Shown here in pieces: positions 16,359-24,390 of a DNA stretch of 64,000 nt. The position numbers were made by a program, and so were the translations under genes. This DNA comes from Pseudomonas sp. PSE14. GTDB taxonomy: Bacteria; Pseudomonadota; Gammaproteobacteria; Pseudomonadales; Pseudomonadaceae. The stretch's first letter is position 1, and every line of letters begins with the position of its first letter. Under the pieces are notes generated by a model. The model was not told the DNA's origin and did not search any database. It saw only the letters and a program-made list of their open reading frames with translations. The stretch lies in contig NZ_CP115669.1 in the NCBI RefSeq assembly GCF_029203285.1, forward strand, positions 2,852,001 to 2,916,000, in the 5' to 3' direction.

Positions 16359-18152
16359 TCAGAATGCGAAATCATCCATGGCCAGGGCGGCATCACTGCC
16401 GTCGATGATGCTCTGCGCCAGTCCCGGTGCGCGGGTCAGGACATGCCCGGCGTAGAACTGCGCGGTGCGCAGCTTGGCGCGGTAGAAGGTGGCGTCTCCG
16501 CTGCCGGTGGCCAGGTGCTGCTGGGCGATCCGCGCGGCGCGTGCCAACTGCCAACCGCCGGCAACGATGCCGAACAGCTCCAGCAACGGTACGGAGCCGA
16601 GCGCAACCAGGCGCACCTGGTGGTCGTAGTGATTGACGACGAAGGTCACGGCGTCATCCAGGGCATTGACGGCCAGGAACAGGTGGTGCCGGATGCCTGC
16701 CAGTTGCGCGTCCTCGTCCGGCAGGCCGCGTTGGGTATCGCGTATCGCCGTGATCAGCGCGGCCGCCGCTTCGCCCCGGTCGCGAGCGATCTTGCGACCG
16801 ATCAGATCGATGGCCTGGATGCCAGTGGTACCTTCATAGATCGGGGTGATCCGCGCGTCGCGCAGGTGCTGGGCGGCGCCGGTCTCCTCGATGAAGCCCA
16901 TGCCACCGTGGACCTGTACGCCCAGGGAGGCAATGTCCACGGCGTTTTCCGTGCACCAGCCCTTGATCACCGGGATCATCAGCTCAACGAAGGCCTGTTT
17001 CCTGCGGCGCACAGCGACAGTGGGATGGCCGTGGGCCTGGTCCATGGCCAGCGCCACTTCGCAGGCCAGGGCGCGCATGGCCTCGATGCGCGAACGCATC
17101 GACATCAGCATGCGGCGCACGTCCGGGTGGCGCAGGATGGCCACCTTTTCTCGGCTGGAACTGCCGGTTTCGACGCCCTGGATGCGCTGGCGGGCGTAGC
17201 TCACCGCGCGCTGGTAGGCGCGCTCGGCCAATCCGATGCCTTCGATGCCGACCGAGAAGCGGGCAGCGTTCATCATGATAAACATGTATTCCAGGCCACG
17301 GTTCTCTTCGCCTACCAGCCAGCCGGTGGCGCCGCCGTGGTCACCGAAGGCCAGCACGGCGGTAGGGCTGCCGTGGATGCCGAGCTTGTGTTCGATGGAC
17401 ACGCAGCGCACGTCGTTGTGCTCGCCCAGGCTGCCATCGGGGTTCAGCAATACCTTGGGCACCACGAACAGCGAGATGCCTTTCACGCCCTCCGGCGCGC
17501 CGGGTACGCGGGCCAGCACCAGGTGAACGATGTTGTCGGTGAGGTCGTGCTCGCCGTAGGTGATGAAGATCTTCTGCCCGAACAGCTTGTAGGTGCCATT
17601 GCCACGCGGCTCGGCGCGGCTGCGCACGGCGGCGAGGTCGGAGCCGGCCTGGGGCTCGGTGAGGTTCATGGTGCCGGTCCATTCGCCGCTCACCAGCTTG
17701 GGTAGCCAGGTGCGCTTGAGCTCGTCGGAGCCCCGCAGTTCGATGGCTTCGATGGCACCGCGCGTGAGCATCGGGCAGAGGCCGAAGGCCAGGTTGGCGG
17801 CGTTCCACATCTCCTCAACCAGCGTCGAGATCAGCCTTGGCGCGCCCTGGCCACCGAAGTCGGCGGGGCCGGAGAGCGCGTTCCAGCCATTGGCGGCGAA
17901 CTGTTCGTAGGCCGTGCGCCAGCCCGGGGCGGTGCTCACCTGGCCGTCCTGCCAGCGTGCGCCGTGGCGGTCGCCGACGACGTTCAGCGGCGACAGCACG
18001 CCCTGGGCGAAGCGTCCGGCTTCGTTGAGGATGGCCGCCGCCAGTTCGGCGTTCATGTCCTGCTGTCCGGGCAGCTCGGCCAGTGCGTCCAGCAGGTGCA
18101 GCTCGCGCAGGATGAACTGCATGTCGCGCAGGGGGGCGATGTATTCACTCAT
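16359..18152 (-). CDS. Acyl-CoA dehydrogenase, long DmdC-like type
   Basis: 597 aa, the length of the FadE5/DmdC-like subgroup with an extra N-terminal helix region and a C-terminal acetyl-CoA-dehydrogenase-like extension. It shows MNLTEPQAGSDLAAVRSRA (substrate/FAD loop), KIFITYGEHD, VHGGMGFIEETGAAQHLRDARI and YEGTTGIQA, where the Glu is the expected catalytic base (about residue 430). The ribosome site AGGAG lies 7 bases before ATG 18152. It oxidises an acyl-CoA and passes electrons to ETF. The chain-length preference cannot be read. Monocistronic; upstream is a 234-base gap divergent from an ABC ATPase gene. Confidence 0.9.
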   Translation of the reverse strand: MSEYIAPLRDMQFILRELHLLDALAELPGQQDMNAELAAAILNEAGRFAQGVLSPLNVVGDRHGARWQDGQVSTAPGWRTAYEQFAANGWNALSGPADFGGQGAPRLISTLVEEMWNAANLAFGLCPMLTRGAIEAIELRGSDELKRTWLPKLVSGEWTGTMNLTEPQAGSDLAAVRSRAEPRGNGTYKLFGQKIFITYGEHDLTDNIVHLVLARVPGAPEGVKGISLFVVPKVLLNPDGSLGEHNDVRCVSIEHKLGIHGSPTAVLAFGDHGGATGWLVGEENRGLEYMFIMMNAARFSVGIEGIGLAERAYQRAVSYARQRIQGVETGSSSREKVAILRHPDVRRMLMSMRSRIEAMRALACEVALAMDQAHGHPTVAVRRRKQAFVELMIPVIKGWCTENAVDIASLGVQVHGGMGFIEETGAAQHLRDARITPIYEGTTGIQAIDLIGRKIARDRGEAAAALITAIRDTQRGLPDEDAQLAGIRHHLFLAVNALDDAVTFVVNHYDHQVRLVALGSVPLLELFGIVAGGWQLARAARIAQQHLATGSGDATFYRAKLRTAQFYAGHVLTRAPGLAQSIIDGSDAALAMDDFAF

Positions 18153-18386
18153 TTCGGAACTCCTGTGCAGCCTGCTGTGCGGTCGGGAGGCGTCGGTCCA
18201 CGCTCAGGCGGATACCGGGGAATCCAGCACCTCCTGCATCGAGCGGGAGGCATTTGGGGGGCGCTAAAGAATGGACCTGCGCAGGAGGGCGGAAGTTTTC
18301 ACCATCGGCGCGGAACTATGTCAGGGCGGGCGTTTCCGGGGGAGCATGGCTCGTGGTAGAACTGGCGCCCCGCTGATCGTTGACGA

Positions 18387-19169
18387 ATGCCCCGCATGAT
18401 CGAATTCAAGAATGTCACCGCCTACCAGCAGCAGACCCGTGTGCTGGATGGTTTTTCCCTGCACATTGGCGAAGGCGAGAAAGTCGCCATCCTAGGCCCC
18501 AACGGCGCCGGCAAGAGCACGCTGCTCAAACTGATCAGCCGCGAGCTCTACCCGGTGGATCGCGAGGGCAGTTCGCTGTCGTTGTTCGGCCTGCAGAACG
18601 TCACCCTCTGGGACCTGCGCAGCCGCATCGGTTTCGTCTCCCAGGACCTGCAGGAAGACTACACACCCTTCACCCAGGCGCTGGACGTGGTGATTTCCGG
18701 CTTCTTCGGCGCCATCGGCAGCCACGGTCACCTGCAGCCCACGCCGGAGCAGGTCGAGAAGGCGCGCGAGCTGCTCTCCACCGTGGAGATGGATGGCTAC
18801 GCCGATCGCATGTTCCAGCGCCTCTCCACCGGGCAGAAGCGTCGCCTGCTGCTGGCCCGCGCCCTGGTGCACGAACCCCGCGCGCTGATCCTCGACGAGC
18901 CGGCCAACGGCCTGGACATGGGCGCCAGCCTGCAGATGCTCAAGCTGCTGCGGCGCTTCTGTGGCGAAGAGCACGCCATGATCATCACCACCCACCATAT
19001 CGACGAGATCATCCCGGAGATCGAGCGGGTGGTGCTGATCGCCCAGGGCCAGGTGGTCGCCGACGGGCCCAAGGCGGAGATCCTCACCAGTGAACACCTG
19101 TCCGCGCTGTACCACGTGCCGCTGAAAGTCACCGAGCAGGATGGCTGGTACCGCTGCTGGCATGCGTGA
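18387..19169 (+). CDS. Stand-alone ABC ATPase (YlmA/ModF-like)
   Basis: 260 aa (or 257 from ATG 18396). Walker A GPNGAGKST near residue 38, FVSQDLQEDYTPF Q-loop, LSTGQKRRLLLARALV signature (Thr in place of the common Gly), Walker B ALILDEPANGLD, switch His in ITTHHIDEI. Neither start has a clear ribosome site. No permease or binding protein is adjacent, so its transport partner is unknown, or it may have a non-transport role. Confidence 0.8.
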   Translation: MPRMIEFKNVTAYQQQTRVLDGFSLHIGEGEKVAILGPNGAGKSTLLKLISRELYPVDREGSSLSLFGLQNVTLWDLRSRIGFVSQDLQEDYTPFTQALDVVISGFFGAIGSHGHLQPTPEQVEKARELLSTVEMDGYADRMFQRLSTGQKRRLLLARALVHEPRALILDEPANGLDMGASLQMLKLLRRFCGEEHAMIITTHHIDEIIPEIERVVLIAQGQVVADGPKAEILTSEHLSALYHVPLKVTEQDGWYRCWHA

Positions 19170-19214
19170 AAAGGAGCGGGCCTCTTCCGTGGTTGGCTTC
19201 GTGTCGCGCCATAC

Positions 19215-19287
19215 GGTTCGCGAGCAAGCTCGCTCCTACAGTCAGGCACCGTCACGCTTTTCGTAGGAGCGAGCTTGCTCGCGAACC
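19215..19287. repeat. REP doublet (REPIN-like), copy 1
   Basis: Two inverted copies of a palindromic unit: GGTTCGCGAGCAAGCTCGC at 19215 onward, and TAGGAGCGAGCTTGCTCGCG at 19265 onward, separated by about 20 bases. The same unit recurs at 23801-23870 and 60307-60380. It lies downstream of the ABC ATPase and DUF971 genes. Confidence 0.85.
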
Positions 19288-19345
19288 CGAGATGGAACCG
19301 GATTAACCGGCGGAATCGCGAGCCGGTATTGCACCGGACTAAGCG

Positions 19346-19630
19346 TTATCGAGCTCCCAGACCGCGCAGGTACTCCCACGGGTAGATACCCCGGTCGTGG
19401 CCGTCATCGAACACCAGCTGCACGCCGTAGCCTTGCAGGTTCAGCTCCTGCAGGACGACGCTCGCCGGGACCAGATCGATCCGTCCCTGCAGCCGCGCCG
19501 CCCGGCATTGCGAGCAGGGACAGGCGCCGCGCAGGCGGGTGAAGGCGATGCACTGTTCGACACCATCGTTCCAGCGGATGCGCAATTCACCGTCGGTGCT
19601 GGAACGGTGCAGCGTGACGGGCGTGTTCAT
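19346..19630 (-). CDS. DUF971 protein
   Basis: 94 aa. This is the small DUF971 / gamma-butyrobetaine-hydroxylase N-terminal-like domain: ELRIRWNDGVEQCIAF, the Cys cluster in RGACPCSQCRA, and GYGVQLVFDDGHDRGIYPWEYLR. The Cys-x-Cys-x2-Cys arrangement could bind metal (Zn or Fe-S). Its start overlaps the HEAT-repeat gene's stop (ATGA), so it is the last gene of the minus-strand ABC importer operon. In other genomes DUF971 proteins accompany Fe-S or metal factors; its role here is unknown. Confidence 0.85.
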   Translation of the reverse strand: MNTPVTLHRSSTDGELRIRWNDGVEQCIAFTRLRGACPCSQCRAARLQGRIDLVPASVVLQELNLQGYGVQLVFDDGHDRGIYPWEYLRGLGAR

Positions 19631-20598
19631 GCCGATTGTCCCAATTGAGTCAGGGCGATGCGCACGGCCTTGCGGACTTCCGGATCACTGTCGTGCTCGG
19701 CATTGCGCAGCGCGTCGATGGCGTCGCCGCTGCCCAGCTCGCCCAGGGCCAGCGCGGCCTCCTTGCGCAGGTTGCTGATGCCGTGGCCAAGTACGACCTT
19801 CAGGCCTTCCAACGCCGGCAGATAGCGCAGCCTGCCCAGCGAACGGGCGGCGCGCAGGCGCACCTGCCAGAAGTCATCTTCCAGGGCACGCACCAGCGCA
19901 TCGCCGGCTTCGGGTTGAGCCAGTTTGCCGAGGGTGCCGGCGGCTTCTTCGCGCACCTGCCAGGCCGGATCGGCCAGCGCCGCCTGCAAGGCGGGCAGCA
20001 CGCTGGCGTCGATGGCCAGGCCGAGCGCGCCGGCGGCGGCGCGGCGGACTTCGGCGTCCGGGTCGTCGCGGGTCAGGCGCGCCAGGTGCGGCAGGGCGTT
20101 GGTGCGCTTGAGCCAGCCGAGGATGCCCACGGCTTCGCGGCGTACGCCGGCGTCGGTGTCTACCAGTGCGTTGAGCGCAGGCTCGGCAGCCTCTTCCAGG
20201 CGCAGCTCGCGCAGGGCCCGCAAGGCGCTACGGCGCACGAAGATATCGGCGTGAGTTGCCCAGGGAAGCAGGCGCACGCCAGCTTCGGCGGTCTTCAGCT
20301 CGCTCAGGCTCTGGGCGGCGGCTGCGCGAACGTCGTCGTCGCTGTCGGCCAGGGCCTGGCAGAGGGCGTCCACCACCTCGGGTTCCTCCCAGGCTTCCAG
20401 CAGGCGTGCGGCTTCGGCGCGGACGTTGGCGGCTTCGTCACCGGTCAGGGCCGCGGCGAGCCAGGGCAGGCCATCGGGATCTTCCAGGTCGGCCAGTTCG
20501 ATCAGGGCGATGCGGCGCACGCCGGCGTCGGCATCCTGCAGGCGCGGTTGCAGGTCGAGGATGTCGGGGTTGTCGGTGCTCAAGTTGAAGGCAGTCAT
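19627..20598 (-). CDS. HEAT-repeat protein
   Basis: 323 aa made almost wholly of roughly 30-residue HEAT-like (PBS-lyase type) repeats, e.g. DPDGLPWLAAALTGDEAANV, DEEVRRAA-like repeats and DPEVRKAVRIALTQLG at the end. Such proteins are scaffolds for binding partners. ATGA overlaps on both sides (ABC ATPase upstream, DUF971 downstream) indicate translational coupling. It may hold together components encoded in this operon. No enzyme residues are evident. Confidence 0.88.
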   Translation of the reverse strand: MTAFNLSTDNPDILDLQPRLQDADAGVRRIALIELADLEDPDGLPWLAAALTGDEAANVRAEAARLLEAWEEPEVVDALCQALADSDDDVRAAAAQSLSELKTAEAGVRLLPWATHADIFVRRSALRALRELRLEEAAEPALNALVDTDAGVRREAVGILGWLKRTNALPHLARLTRDDPDAEVRRAAAGALGLAIDASVLPALQAALADPAWQVREEAAGTLGKLAQPEAGDALVRALEDDFWQVRLRAARSLGRLRYLPALEGLKVVLGHGISNLRKEAALALGELGSGDAIDALRNAEHDSDPEVRKAVRIALTQLGQSA

Positions 20599-21443
20599 AT
20601 GGCGAATCGCGGTATCCGTTGAGGAGTGGGCAGGCCCAGGGGCGTCAGGCGCGGCAGCTGGCGGCCGTCTTCGTGGCGCAGCAGTTCCAGGCAGTGGCGC
20701 TTGAGCCGGGAGAATTCAGGCGTGGTGAGCAGGTCGGCGTGGCGCGGGCGCGGGAAGTCGAGGCGGATGTCCTCGAGGATGCGTCCGGGCCGCGGGCTCA
20801 TCACCAGGATGCGGTCGGCGAGGAACAGCGCCTCGTCGATGTCGTGGGTGATGAACAGCACGCTGGTGCGCAGGCGCGTCCAGATGTCCAGCAGCAGTTC
20901 CTGCATCATCATCCGTGTCTGCGCGTCGAGGGCGCCGAAGGGTTCGTCCATCAGCAGCAGGCGCGGCTGGTTGATCAGCACGCGGGCAATTTCCACGCGC
21001 TGCTGCATGCCGCCGGAGAGCTGCGCTGGCCAACGATCGGCAAAGCCATTCAGGCCGACCAGCTGGAGCATTTCATCGGCCTGCCTATGGCGCTCGGCGC
21101 GGGGAACGCCGCGCATCTTCAGGCCGAAGGCGACGTTGTCGCGCACCCGCCGCCAGGGCAGCAGGGTGTGGTGCTGAAACACCATGCCACGCTCCGGCGA
21201 GGGGCCGGCGACGGTGCGGCCGTCCACTTCCAGCTTTCCGGCGCTGGGCGCCAGGTGCCCGGCCAGTGCGCCGAGCAGGGTGGACTTGCCGCAGCCGGAG
21301 GGGCCGAGCACGCAGACGAACTCGCCCGGCTCCATCGCGAAACTGAGTGATTGCACGGCCTCGAAGGCGTCACGACCGCTGCCCAGGTGGATCGACAGGC
21401 CATCGACGCGCACGCGCCCCGGCGCGCTGGCGGGCAAGGTCAT
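20595..21443 (-). CDS. ABC transporter ATPase (nitrate/sulfonate/taurine type)
   Basis: 282 aa. ATG 21443 overlaps the permease stop by 4 bases. Walker A GPSGCGKST near residue 45, Q-loop VFQHHTLLPW, signature LSGGMQQRVEIARVL, Walker B LLLMDEPFGALD, switch ITHDIDEAL. Closest in pattern to SsuB/TauB/NrtD ATPases. A reading frame open further upstream in the same frame is an overlap with the permease gene and is not part of it. Confidence 0.9.
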   Translation of the reverse strand: MTLPASAPGRVRVDGLSIHLGSGRDAFEAVQSLSFAMEPGEFVCVLGPSGCGKSTLLGALAGHLAPSAGKLEVDGRTVAGPSPERGMVFQHHTLLPWRRVRDNVAFGLKMRGVPRAERHRQADEMLQLVGLNGFADRWPAQLSGGMQQRVEIARVLINQPRLLLMDEPFGALDAQTRMMMQELLLDIWTRLRTSVLFITHDIDEALFLADRILVMSPRPGRILEDIRLDFPRPRHADLLTTPEFSRLKRHCLELLRHEDGRQLPRLTPLGLPTPQRIPRFAI

Positions 21444-22228
21444 GGCTTGCCTCCGGCCTGGCGCTGCCAGGGTGTGACGAAGGCGCCCAGTTGGCGCACC
21501 AGCAGGCTGCTGGCCATGCCGAGCACGCCGATCAGCAGCATGCCGACAACGATGTCGGGGTAGTTCTGCAAGGTGTAGGACTCCCAGGTGTAGTAGCCGA
21601 TGCCCCATTGTCCGGAGATCATCTCGGCGGTCACCAGGCAGAACCACGAGGTGCCCATGCCGATGGCCAGCCCCGTGATGATGCTTGGCGTCGCGCTCGG
21701 CAATACCACTTCGCGCAGCAGCGCGAGACGGCTCGCTCCCAGGCTGCGGGCGGAGGCGAGCAGGCGCGGGTCGACCGCCTCCACGCCGTGGATGGTGTTG
21801 AGCAGGATGGGGAACAGCGCGCCGGTGAAGGTGATGAAGATCATCGACAGCTCGGAGCTGGGGAACATCAGGATCGCCAGCGGGATCCACGCCACCGCCG
21901 GGATCGGCCGTAGCACCTCCAGAGGCGGCAGCAGGCTGTCGCGGGCCCAGCGGCCACGGCCGATGATCAGCCCCAGGAGGATGCCGGCGACGGCGGCCAG
22001 CAGGTAACCGGCGAGCACCCGCAGCAGGCTGCTGCCCAGGTGGCGGCCGAGCTTGCTCGATTGCGCGAGGTTCCATGCCGCGTCCAGCACGTCGCGCGGG
22101 CCGGGTACGTTGGCGAAGGTGACGACGCCGAGGTTCACGTGGCGCGCACTGAGCACCTGCCACAGCGCCAGGCACACCAGCAGCGAGGCCAGGCGCAGAC
22201 TCCAGCGGGTGAGGGTGGGTGTGTTCAT
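21440..22228 (-). CDS. ABC transporter permease (SsuC/TauC type)
   Basis: 262 aa with about six membrane segments, starting LASLLVCLALWQVLSARHV. The cytoplasmic loop EAVDPRLLASARSLGASRLALLREVVLPSATPSI has the EAA-type Gly. The N-terminal Trp and the pattern ELSMIFITFTGALFPILLNT are typical for sulfonate/taurine importers. The ribosome site is AGGAG. It follows the binding-protein gene by about 50 bases. Confidence 0.9.
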   Translation of the reverse strand: MNTPTLTRWSLRLASLLVCLALWQVLSARHVNLGVVTFANVPGPRDVLDAAWNLAQSSKLGRHLGSSLLRVLAGYLLAAVAGILLGLIIGRGRWARDSLLPPLEVLRPIPAVAWIPLAILMFPSSELSMIFITFTGALFPILLNTIHGVEAVDPRLLASARSLGASRLALLREVVLPSATPSIITGLAIGMGTSWFCLVTAEMISGQWGIGYYTWESYTLQNYPDIVVGMLLIGVLGMASSLLVRQLGAFVTPWQRQAGGKP

Positions 22229-22279
22229 CTGCGTATCTCCTGCAGCCCCGGCGGGTGGGCGTCGGGGCTGGTCTTCAGG

Positions 22280-23686
22280 TCAGCGGCTGGCCACGGCCTG
22301 CTGGCTGGCGCCGGCGAAGTCGGCCACCTCGCCTCCGTGCTGGCGGGCGAAGGCGTCGGCCTGCTCGCGCAGCAGGAAGGCATCCAGCGCGCCGTCCTTG
22401 CCGCGCACGAACCAGGCCTGCCCGGCGAGCAGCTTGATGCCACTGTCGCTGGCCTGTGCATACACCGCGCGGATGTCCTTGCCTTGCTTCTTCAGTTCGG
22501 CGAGTTGGCCCAGCGCTTCCTTGGCAGAGGCATAACTGCGCACCTTCGGCTCACCACGAACCCAGATCTGCGCGACCTTGCGGGTGTCGGTGATCGGCTT
22601 GTGGGTCAGCGCATCGTTGCCCAGCAGCGGCTGCTGCGCGTAGTTCTGCAGCGCCTGGTCGTAGTCGGCACCGGCAGCCTTGAAGGCGGCGCGGATGTAG
22701 CGGTCGTCGACGAACTGCTCGACGTTCAGGCCGCGGTCGGCCTTCTTCAGCAGCTTCAGGGTGTCGATGGCGGTGGCCACGGCCTGGCGGTATTCCGGCT
22801 TCCAGGTCAGGTCGCGGGTCTGCAGGCCGAGCGGGCCGTGGAACAGGTAGTTCACCTCGGCGGGGATGCCGGCGACCTTCTCGATCAGCTCGCTGTATTT
22901 CTCCGGGTCTTTGGCCAGCAGCTGGTTGGCCTCGTAAGTGGCGCGCAGGTACGCCTCGACGATTTCCGGATACTTCTGCGCGTAGTCAGCTTCCACCAGC
23001 GCCCCATGGAAGGTCGGCGCCTTGGCTTGCGAGCCGTCGTAGATCTTGCGGGCGATGCCACGGCTTTCGAACAGCTCGGCGAAGGGCACGAAGTCGGCGT
23101 GGGCGGCGATCTTGTTGGCCTGCAGGGCGGAGCCGGCGACTTCCGGCGGCTGCGCGATGATGGTGACGTCCTTCTCCGGGTCCCAGCCCTGGGCGGCGAT
23201 GGCACGCAGCAGCAGGCCATGGGCGGTGGAGGCGAAGGGCACGGAGATGGTCTGGCCCTTGAGCTCGGCGAGCGACTGCACCTTGGACGAGGCGGGCACC
23301 ACGATGCCGTTGCCACTGCCCTCGATGCTGCCCGAAAGCACGCTGATGAACAGGCTGCGCTTGCCGGCGGCCTCGTGGGCGACGCCGTTGAGCGAGCCGG
23401 GGAAATCGGCCATGGCGCCGAAGTCGAGCTTGCCGGCGAGCATCTCGTTGGTCAGCGGGGCGCCGCTGGTGAAGTTCTTCCACTGCACGTCGTACTGCGC
23501 GTCCTTGTACGGGCCGTCGTGGGGCAGGTACTTGTCGAGCAGGCCGAGTTCGCGGATCAGCAGGCCGCCGGCGGCGCAGTTGATGGTGGTGTCCTGGGTG
23601 CCGATGGCGACGCGGATGGTCTCCGAATGGGCGGAAAGACTGGCGATGGCGAGCGCAAGGCCTGCCAGGGTGGTGCGCAAGGTCAT
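22280..23686 (-). CDS. ABC substrate-binding protein fused to a NosL-like C-terminal domain
   Basis: 468 aa, far longer than SsuA/TauA (about 320). A Sec signal peptide (MTLRTTLAGLALAIASLSAHS) precedes a NitT/TauT-type binding domain (IRVAIGTQDT, GLLDKYLP, AGKLDFGAMADFPGS, STAHGLLLRAIAAQGW, FGRARDATA-type end). From about residue 390 to the end there is a different domain: ASDSGIKLLAGQAWFVRGK, DALDAFLLREQADAFARQHGG and EVADF. It matches the end of NosL, the copper lipoprotein of nitrous oxide reductase maturation (AWYVxGs...FxxxxeAxaFaxxhGG). This fusion is unusual. The ligand could be an oxidised sulfur or metal-linked molecule; not determinable here. Confidence 0.8.
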   Translation of the reverse strand: MTLRTTLAGLALAIASLSAHSETIRVAIGTQDTTINCAAGGLLIRELGLLDKYLPHDGPYKDAQYDVQWKNFTSGAPLTNEMLAGKLDFGAMADFPGSLNGVAHEAAGKRSLFISVLSGSIEGSGNGIVVPASSKVQSLAELKGQTISVPFASTAHGLLLRAIAAQGWDPEKDVTIIAQPPEVAGSALQANKIAAHADFVPFAELFESRGIARKIYDGSQAKAPTFHGALVEADYAQKYPEIVEAYLRATYEANQLLAKDPEKYSELIEKVAGIPAEVNYLFHGPLGLQTRDLTWKPEYRQAVATAIDTLKLLKKADRGLNVEQFVDDRYIRAAFKAAGADYDQALQNYAQQPLLGNDALTHKPITDTRKVAQIWVRGEPKVRSYASAKEALGQLAELKKQGKDIRAVYAQASDSGIKLLAGQAWFVRGKDGALDAFLLREQADAFARQHGGEVADFAGASQQAVASR

Positions 23687-23800
23687 GGGTGTTCCCCTCG
23701 AATCATGAGTGTTGGAATCGTCTCCGCCGCAGGCGTTGCGGTGGGAAACGAGGGGCGGTGCATCAGGCGTCCGGTCGTTGGCCGGTTGCTTTTTTCTTTT

Positions 23801-23870
23801 CGTAGGAGCGAGCTTGCTCGCGAATGAAGGTCCGCTGCGGGAGCTGTTCGCGAGCGAGCTCGCTCCTACA
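23801..23870. repeat. REP doublet (REPIN-like), copy 2
   Basis: Inverted pair: TAGGAGCGAGCTTGCTCGCG at the left end and TTCGCGAGCGAGCTCGCTCC at the right, spaced by about 22 bases. It lies between the binding-protein and ferredoxin genes, inside the presumed operon, and may act on message stability. Same family as 19215-19287 and 60307-60380. Confidence 0.85.
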
Positions 23871-23891
23871 GGGAAACTTCGTTGCGGAAAC

Positions 23892-24137
23892 TCAACGCAG
23901 CAGGTACGGAATCTCCACCTTCACCGCGCCGGTCGGGCAGTCTTTCTCGCAGGGCATGCAGTACCAGCATTCGTCGAAGGCCATGTAGGCCTTCTGGGTG
24001 GCGGGGTTGATCGCCAGCAGGTCCATCGGGCAGACCTCGACGCAGACGGTGCAGCCCTTGTCGGCGATGCACTTGTCCTCGTCCACCGTCACCGGGGCGC
24101 TGGAGCGGAAGAAGATTTCCTGGGGTTGGTAGGCCAT
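23892..24137 (-). CDS. 4Fe-4S ferredoxin, AprB-like, partner of the flavoprotein
   Basis: 81 aa with two Cys clusters: C-x5-C-x2-C-x3-CP in DKCIADKGCTVCVEVCPMD and C-x2-C-x2-C-x3-CP in ECWYCMPCEKDCPTGAV. The widened spacing in the first cluster is like the electron-entry subunit of adenylylsulfate reductase (AprB). It would carry electrons to or from the flavoprotein encoded just upstream (24391-26142). Ribosome site GAGGA is a little far from ATG 24137. Confidence 0.85.
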   Translation of the reverse strand: MAYQPQEIFFRSSAPVTVDEDKCIADKGCTVCVEVCPMDLLAINPATQKAYMAFDECWYCMPCEKDCPTGAVKVEIPYLLR

Positions 24138-24225
24138 TGCACGCGGTCCTCATCGTGTTGCTTTGCCGGCCGCCGTGGCGGCGGGCTGGTTGTTCAGGTC
24201 GTGGGTTCGGCGCGGTGGCTCGTGA

Positions 24226-24353
24226 CCCTCTCCCCAGCCCTCTCCCTGAAGGGAGAGGGGACTGTTCGGAGTGGTGGATGTTTCCGTGCTCGCCGGCTGA
24301 CTCCGATATCGCCGCTGGCGCCGGACAGCTCCCTCTACCGCTTGCGGGAGAGG
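24226..24353. repeat. GC-rich inverted repeats between flavoprotein and ferredoxin genes
   Basis: CCCTCTCCCT and AGGGAGAGGG form a stem with 3-base loop at 24238-24259, and a second related stem CTCCCTCTACCG..CGGGAGAGG lies at 24329-24353. These stems are common dispersed intergenic elements in pseudomonads. They occupy the gap between two genes that otherwise look cotranscribed, so could affect relative expression. Confidence 0.6.
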
Positions 24354-24390
24354 GCGGGGGGCGAGGGGCTCTTCGGTCCGCCGAAAACTC

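Noticed and set aside
16245-17705. A 486-codon open frame opposite the acyl-CoA dehydrogenase
   Set aside because: Shadow frame, no motifs; the other strand has complete family motifs.
20595-22175. A fused permease-ATPase frame
   Set aside because: The upstream part is an off-frame read of the permease gene. The ATPase starts at 21443.
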